Made by a program: the position numbers and the translations under genes
NCBI GenBank assembly: GCA_004352715.1
Contig: SCFE01000069.1
Coordinates: 1,849,657-1,913,656 of the forward strand
Direction of reading: 5' to 3'
DNA from: Hofstenia miamia
Lineage: Eukaryota > Xenacoelomorpha > Acoela
Length of the DNA: 64,000 nt
Shown: one piece after another, positions 59,828-64,000 of the stretch
Numbering within the stretch: the stretch's first letter is position 1
How the letters are laid out: every line of letters starts with the position of its first letter
The notes under the pieces: generated by a model
Databases searched by the model: none
What the model was told of the DNA's origin: nothing
What the model saw: only the letters and a program-made list of their open reading frames with translations

Positions 59828-59878
<51 letters not shown>
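59828..59878. repeat. (TA)n at the truncated 3' end of IgSF copy 4
   Basis: A 50-bp TA run that corresponds to the tail1-tail2 intron array. Homology to copies 1 and 3 stops here, so tail2 to tail4 are missing. Confidence 0.9.
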
Positions 59879-59881
<3 letters not shown>

Positions 59882-59955
59882 GAACAAATTTGCTTTGGTA
59901 GATAAAAAATATGCAAATCAACATTTCTCCTGAAGCACTGTAATTAGGAAAATAC

Positions 59956-60952
59956 CTGTTGCATTTGTGTAAGTATTCTCATCACGACTAACCAAAATTT
60001 CTTTATCACCTTTAGAAAATTGATAACCTAAAAATTGTGAAATTGTAGTAATTAAAAATAATTTACTTCTAAAAAAAAGAAGTCCACCAAATATTAGATG
60101 CAGTGAAGTCTAAAATGACTTTTTTGGAAGTAAAATTATTAGAAGCCACTAGAACATATTCATAATAAACATTTGAAAGTGGAAGAGAAAATGTAATGTT
60201 ATCAATGTTTGTGTAGTTCCATTCCTGTGTTTCATTTTTGTACAAAGACACTATGTAGTTACTCGGTAAAGAAATTATTTCTGAAAGGAAGTAGGTGAAA
60301 ATTGAATTGTCAGTGCTATTTTGGGAAGTCTTCACTTTAAAATCAACATCTAAACAAAATTTTAGAAGTGTAAAAGAGATATATTCTTACAGTAGACAAC
60401 AAGATTTCTTTTCATTATTGATTCAAACTTTGAATTTTCTGCTTTGCAATTGACGTCTCCATTCATGTATCTACTTGCTTTTAGTATGTAGCTCAATACA
60501 TCACTGTTTAAACGAGATTTGTTTTTGCTCACAGTAGAAATAGTTAAATTTGAAATTGCAGGGTTTGATCGAATGACAGAACAAGTAAGGTTCATTCTAT
60601 TTCCTTCAATGACATGTGTTTCCGACAAAATAAATTTGATTTCAGGTGAATCTAGAAATTAGGTGTTAGTAAGATATTTTTATAAATATGTACTTACAGT
60701 GCACAATTAGTAATATTGATGAAGATTTAGAAACATCAGTTTTGTAATTGTACGCATAACAAGTGTACATTGTTTGATCCATATCTCTTGAAACATTCTG
60801 TATATTCCAAACAAATAGATTTTTAGAAATAGAAAAGCCTGTCTCCGAACAATTTACATTTGCTGCTGGAAAGGAATGAATTGAGATATTACCAGTAGTG
60901 CTGCTGCCCTCATTTACTATGATGTCTTTTTGAGTCACTACGTTCGGACCAT
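59956..60952 (-). CDS. IgSF copy 4: three open ectodomain exons, no membrane exon
   Basis: Ig1 60698-60952 (255 bp), Ig2 60391-60651 (261 bp) and Ig3 from 60349 down are all open, with AG/GT sites and phase 1. Ig1 runs GPNVVTQKDIIVNEG to SSSILLIVH. Ig2 contains MNLTCSVIRSNPAI and GDVNCKAEN. Ig3 continues through a deletion junction (near 60100) into the remnant of the membrane exon, reading DFTASNIWWTSFF-stop at 60069. The hydrophobic segment is gone, so the predicted product would be a soluble three-domain ectodomain. Tail1 (59956-60027, YQFSKGDKEILVSR) is still present but lies after the stop. Copy 1 carries the same junction. It could equally be a pseudogene. No leader exon was found, so secretion is inference. 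Confidence 0.6.
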
Positions 60953-61554
60953 CTAAATAAATATACAATAGCAAAATTCTAAACATATATTATTGATAAT
61001 AATGCCACTAATTATATTCTAAATATAATTTAATAAAACATTATTTAATAAAACACATATTATTTTCTTAAATTTCAATTTTTATTTCTGGCATATGTAT
61101 TTCAAATTGCGCTTTGCTATGCTATATTAGATATGCAATTATTGGCCAGGAACAGCTATGTTTTGAATATGTAATGGTTGAGATACTTTGAAAAATTGTG
61201 TATTAATTATTGTAAAAACCAAAATACCTGTCTCAAATAACAATGTTTCAGAAATTAGACTGCATTTATTTTTCACTTGAACACGTAGGAAAGAGATTAC
61301 ATACGATTTTAAAATATAAATTTTATAAATTGAAGTAATTAGAAAAATTTTTGTATATAACTGACGTTCCCTCTGCGTTTCTAATTAAATGAAAGGAGGC
61401 TTTTCAAATACTATCTAAAACTTTAAAAAATTTTATTTAAAAAATTTTGTATTTTATATTATTAACATCAATAATGATACAAGTTTAGAAATCAGATATA
61501 ATAAGTATTAATTAAGCCTTTTATTTGTCCATGCCTGCATCCTAAGCCCACTTC

Positions 61555-61772
61555 TTACAAAACAATATAATGTACATCAGCACTATTATTTATCAATGTA
61601 ATATCAGAAATTCCCTGTGAATTGGAACTCTTAAAATTGAGAAAGACAATTTTATGAGATTTAATGTAATATTTTGTAAATTCTGATGTAAGCCTAGATA
61701 AAGGTTAGAGTTGCAATAAAACATAGGCATATGGGTTATTGAAAGCATATATGTAAAATGCGCATAAAACAT
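61555..61772 (-). pseudogene. Frameshifted upstream ORF of IgSF copy 4
   Basis: Counterpart of 4216-4422 and 56005-56223. One base is missing in the AACTCTTAAAATTG stretch near 61626, breaking the frame. Confidence 0.3.
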
Positions 61773-61899
61773 TTAGAAACTTCAAAGAGTAAATTCTTTG
61801 AACAACATCAATATAATCCTAATAGGTTTAGAGATGATATGCCCAATCGATGACCATAAACCATTGTCCTTGCGCAGTATAAACCCTACTCTAGATTAT

Positions 61900-64000
61900 C
61901 TCTCATTAATTATCACTCTTTTTCCAGTGCAGTTTGTGGCTTCTAAGTTAGTCTTAGATTAAAGCCATCATTGATTAGAGATTTAAATCAATTTAGATGC
62001 TGCAATCAGAAATTATATATTTTTTGAGACCAATTAGGTTTGATTAATGAATCTTTTGCAATTTGCTACAAGTCACTGAATATGGCAAATAGAATACTAT
62101 CAATATATAACTGTCATAACTAAACATATATATAAAACAATGTACTATTTCTTAGCAATTTACCTATCATATCTTTGATGTTTTAATTTTTGCCTAAATC
62201 CAAAATATAGACTTGTTTATATCTGAATCCACTCATTAATGCTTATTTGTAGGGCCATCTGAGAGATGTACCAAGTGCAATGCAAATTGTTTGAGAGATT
62301 TAAATTATTAATTATGATAAATTGTTTTATTTAAGCAGGAAATTAACATCTGCCAAGTGCTTACTAGTGCGAGATATAATTGCAATCACTTAGTGCTTAA
62401 CACACATAATGCATTAACACATTTAAAGAAAGTTAATTATATCTTCAAGCAGCTGAATCAAGAAATTTTTCAATTTTTAGTTTTAGAGGTACTATGATAT
62501 TTAAATAAACCTTGTTTATCTCTTCTATTTGTCTTAGCAAGAATTTGCTTGCAATTTCATACAAAAATTAGTTACAATGTTATATTTTCAAGTTTAGTCT
62601 AGTGTTTCATGAGTATTCCGCAAACTAGATTAATGCTTTTTTATCTTTAAATTAATCTAACTCAATTCTATATAAATCTATCACAACTTCAGATTAATCT
62701 AATTCGAATTCAATCTCATCTTAGAAAAATTCAAATTAATCCAAGCAGAAAATCACTCTAAGGCCATTCCATGTAAAATATATTTTGTTTTCTTTTTTTT
62801 TTCACTGTGAATTTCTTTGTGATTCATAATTTTTTGACATCTTTATTAATATATTTAGCATTAGGTCATACTATTATTAACAAAAACATTAGTAGCAAGG
62901 TAAAATTATTAATCTTTCTGGCGTGCAATTACATCCTGGAAGCCAGGGATAAAAATAGCAACTACCCAGTTTTTATGAATACAATGCAAATATGTGCTTG
63001 AAGCACATTTGCACAACGGGATTCCTATATCCAATGATATAGTTTCAAAGCAACTTAACACATTATATTGTGCACCACAAATTATTCAAATCACATCATG
63101 ATTAAGCACAAATGTTATTCAAAATCACAATGTTGGATTTTGCTGAGCAGGAACAGCAAACATTCATAGTTGTTGAATTGAATGGGCCAATGATGTATAT
63201 CTGACAAGGACCCATTGATGAGCCAATAGTGGTCCATTAATGCGCAATTGATGGCAAACTATAATTAATAAATATGATTTCATAGTTTTTATAATCTTGT
63301 TAAACATTTTGTCTACAAGCATTTGTCTGTACAATTGTAAATATCAAAAATCATTGCTAGCTCATCATTCAAATTATCAAATTTCTTCTTTATTATGTTA
63401 CATTAACACTCTGTGGTGATCCATAAATCAAAATTCCGCAAACTAAAGTTTATTAAATGTGACGTTCAGTCTGGAAATATAATCTAACAATGATTTAATT
63501 ATTGGATCTTATTGATTTGTGCATTTAAAGGCACAGTGAGCAATGGGCATATTTACTAAGAGTTTCTATGAGTTCTAAATCATAACTATTACTATTCATT
63601 TGCAATGAATAATGGTAAAGGTTAGATAGTTAAAATGAAATTTGTGCTATTGTTTAGATATTTCGATCCTTCAATGTTCAATTGCGCTATTACGTTATGT
63701 ACTTGTATTTATTCAAAGAATTCGACTTTATACACATTAGTGAATTGAAAATGTAACCAACTAACTTTTTCTCACAACTGTACAGTGTACACAATTGAAC
63801 TGGTTTTAACTGGTGAAGTGAATTTAATGGTGACCAGATCTGATCAGTATCACCCTGCTTCCATTCTGATATGGCAGTAATATTATCAGATATTTCAATT
63901 TATTCCATATTTGTGTAGATTTTCTAGTTCTATGCACTTATTTCACGTAAGAAAAGACATAATATTAAAACAAAGTCCTTCTTCGAGGAATGAGATTTTG
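61900..64000. repeat. 5' flank of copy 4, tandem repeat of copy 3's flank
   Basis: Direct repeat of about 56390-58450 at an offset of about 5.5 kb (Ig1 ends differ by 5548, the GTGCTATTGTTTAGATA landmark by 5520). About 63000-63300 has extra sequence matching block A near 1780-2060 inverted, which copy 3's flank has lost. No gene seen; the window ends inside the repeat. Confidence 0.7.

Overview
The window is A+T-rich eukaryotic DNA. It has GT-AG introns, many (TA)n microsatellites, and transposon remains from at least six classes: mariner, Tc1, hAT, a non-LTR LINE, a Penelope-like element, and probably IS630/piggyBac types. Nothing is bacterial: no operons, CRISPR or rRNA, and no tRNA gene was noticed by eye. 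The immunoglobulin-superfamily (IgSF) exons point to an invertebrate animal; I cannot name the phylum or species. Three runs of exactly 1000 N (15289-16288, 30104-31103, 43992-44991) are scaffold gaps.

The main content is a cluster of partial and damaged copies of one IgSF receptor gene family. The best copy (minus strand, 55404 down to 50430) has three beta-sandwich ectodomain exons, a transmembrane exon, and at least four short cytoplasmic exons. Every exon begins and ends in phase 1. The short exons carry variants of one module (E-N-x-Y-A-T-type tyrosine motifs) and lie in long introns; the ectodomain introns are only 39-48 bp. Other copies are: a plus-strand pseudogene (5022-9839); a minus-strand tail-only fragment (27319-24358); a minus-strand copy with three open ectodomain exons but no membrane exon (60952-59956); and three orphan 3' ends with related cassettes and a terminal exon (minus 29737-28225, plus 35061-36626, plus 41488-42879).

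Layout. Block A, 1-15288, plus orientation: upstream sequence, IgSF copy 1, decayed transposons. Gap 1, then block C1 (16289-18230). Block A', 18864-28030: inverted copy of the 3' two thirds of A. Block B', 28080-30103: inverted orphan 3' end. Gap 2. 31104-31980: Tc1 fragment plus inverted piece of C. 32008-33352: apparently complete mariner. 33677-36800 and 40101-43080: directly repeated Tc1 + B. 36820-40060: single-copy sequence with an unrecognised 228-codon ORF. 43087-43990: Penelope-like remnant. Gap 3, then C2 (44992-46370). Block A'', 46377-57640: inverted copy of A with IgSF copy 3. 59880-64000: tandem repeat of the upstream half (period about 5.5 kb) with IgSF copy 4.

Almost every junction between blocks falls in or beside a (TA)n array. 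The picture is a young, rearranging cluster of transmembrane IgSF receptors with tyrosine-bearing tails, organised somewhat like invertebrate allorecognition or immune receptor complexes. That functional reading is inference. Conservation of small ORFs across blocks reflects block duplication and is not evidence of coding.
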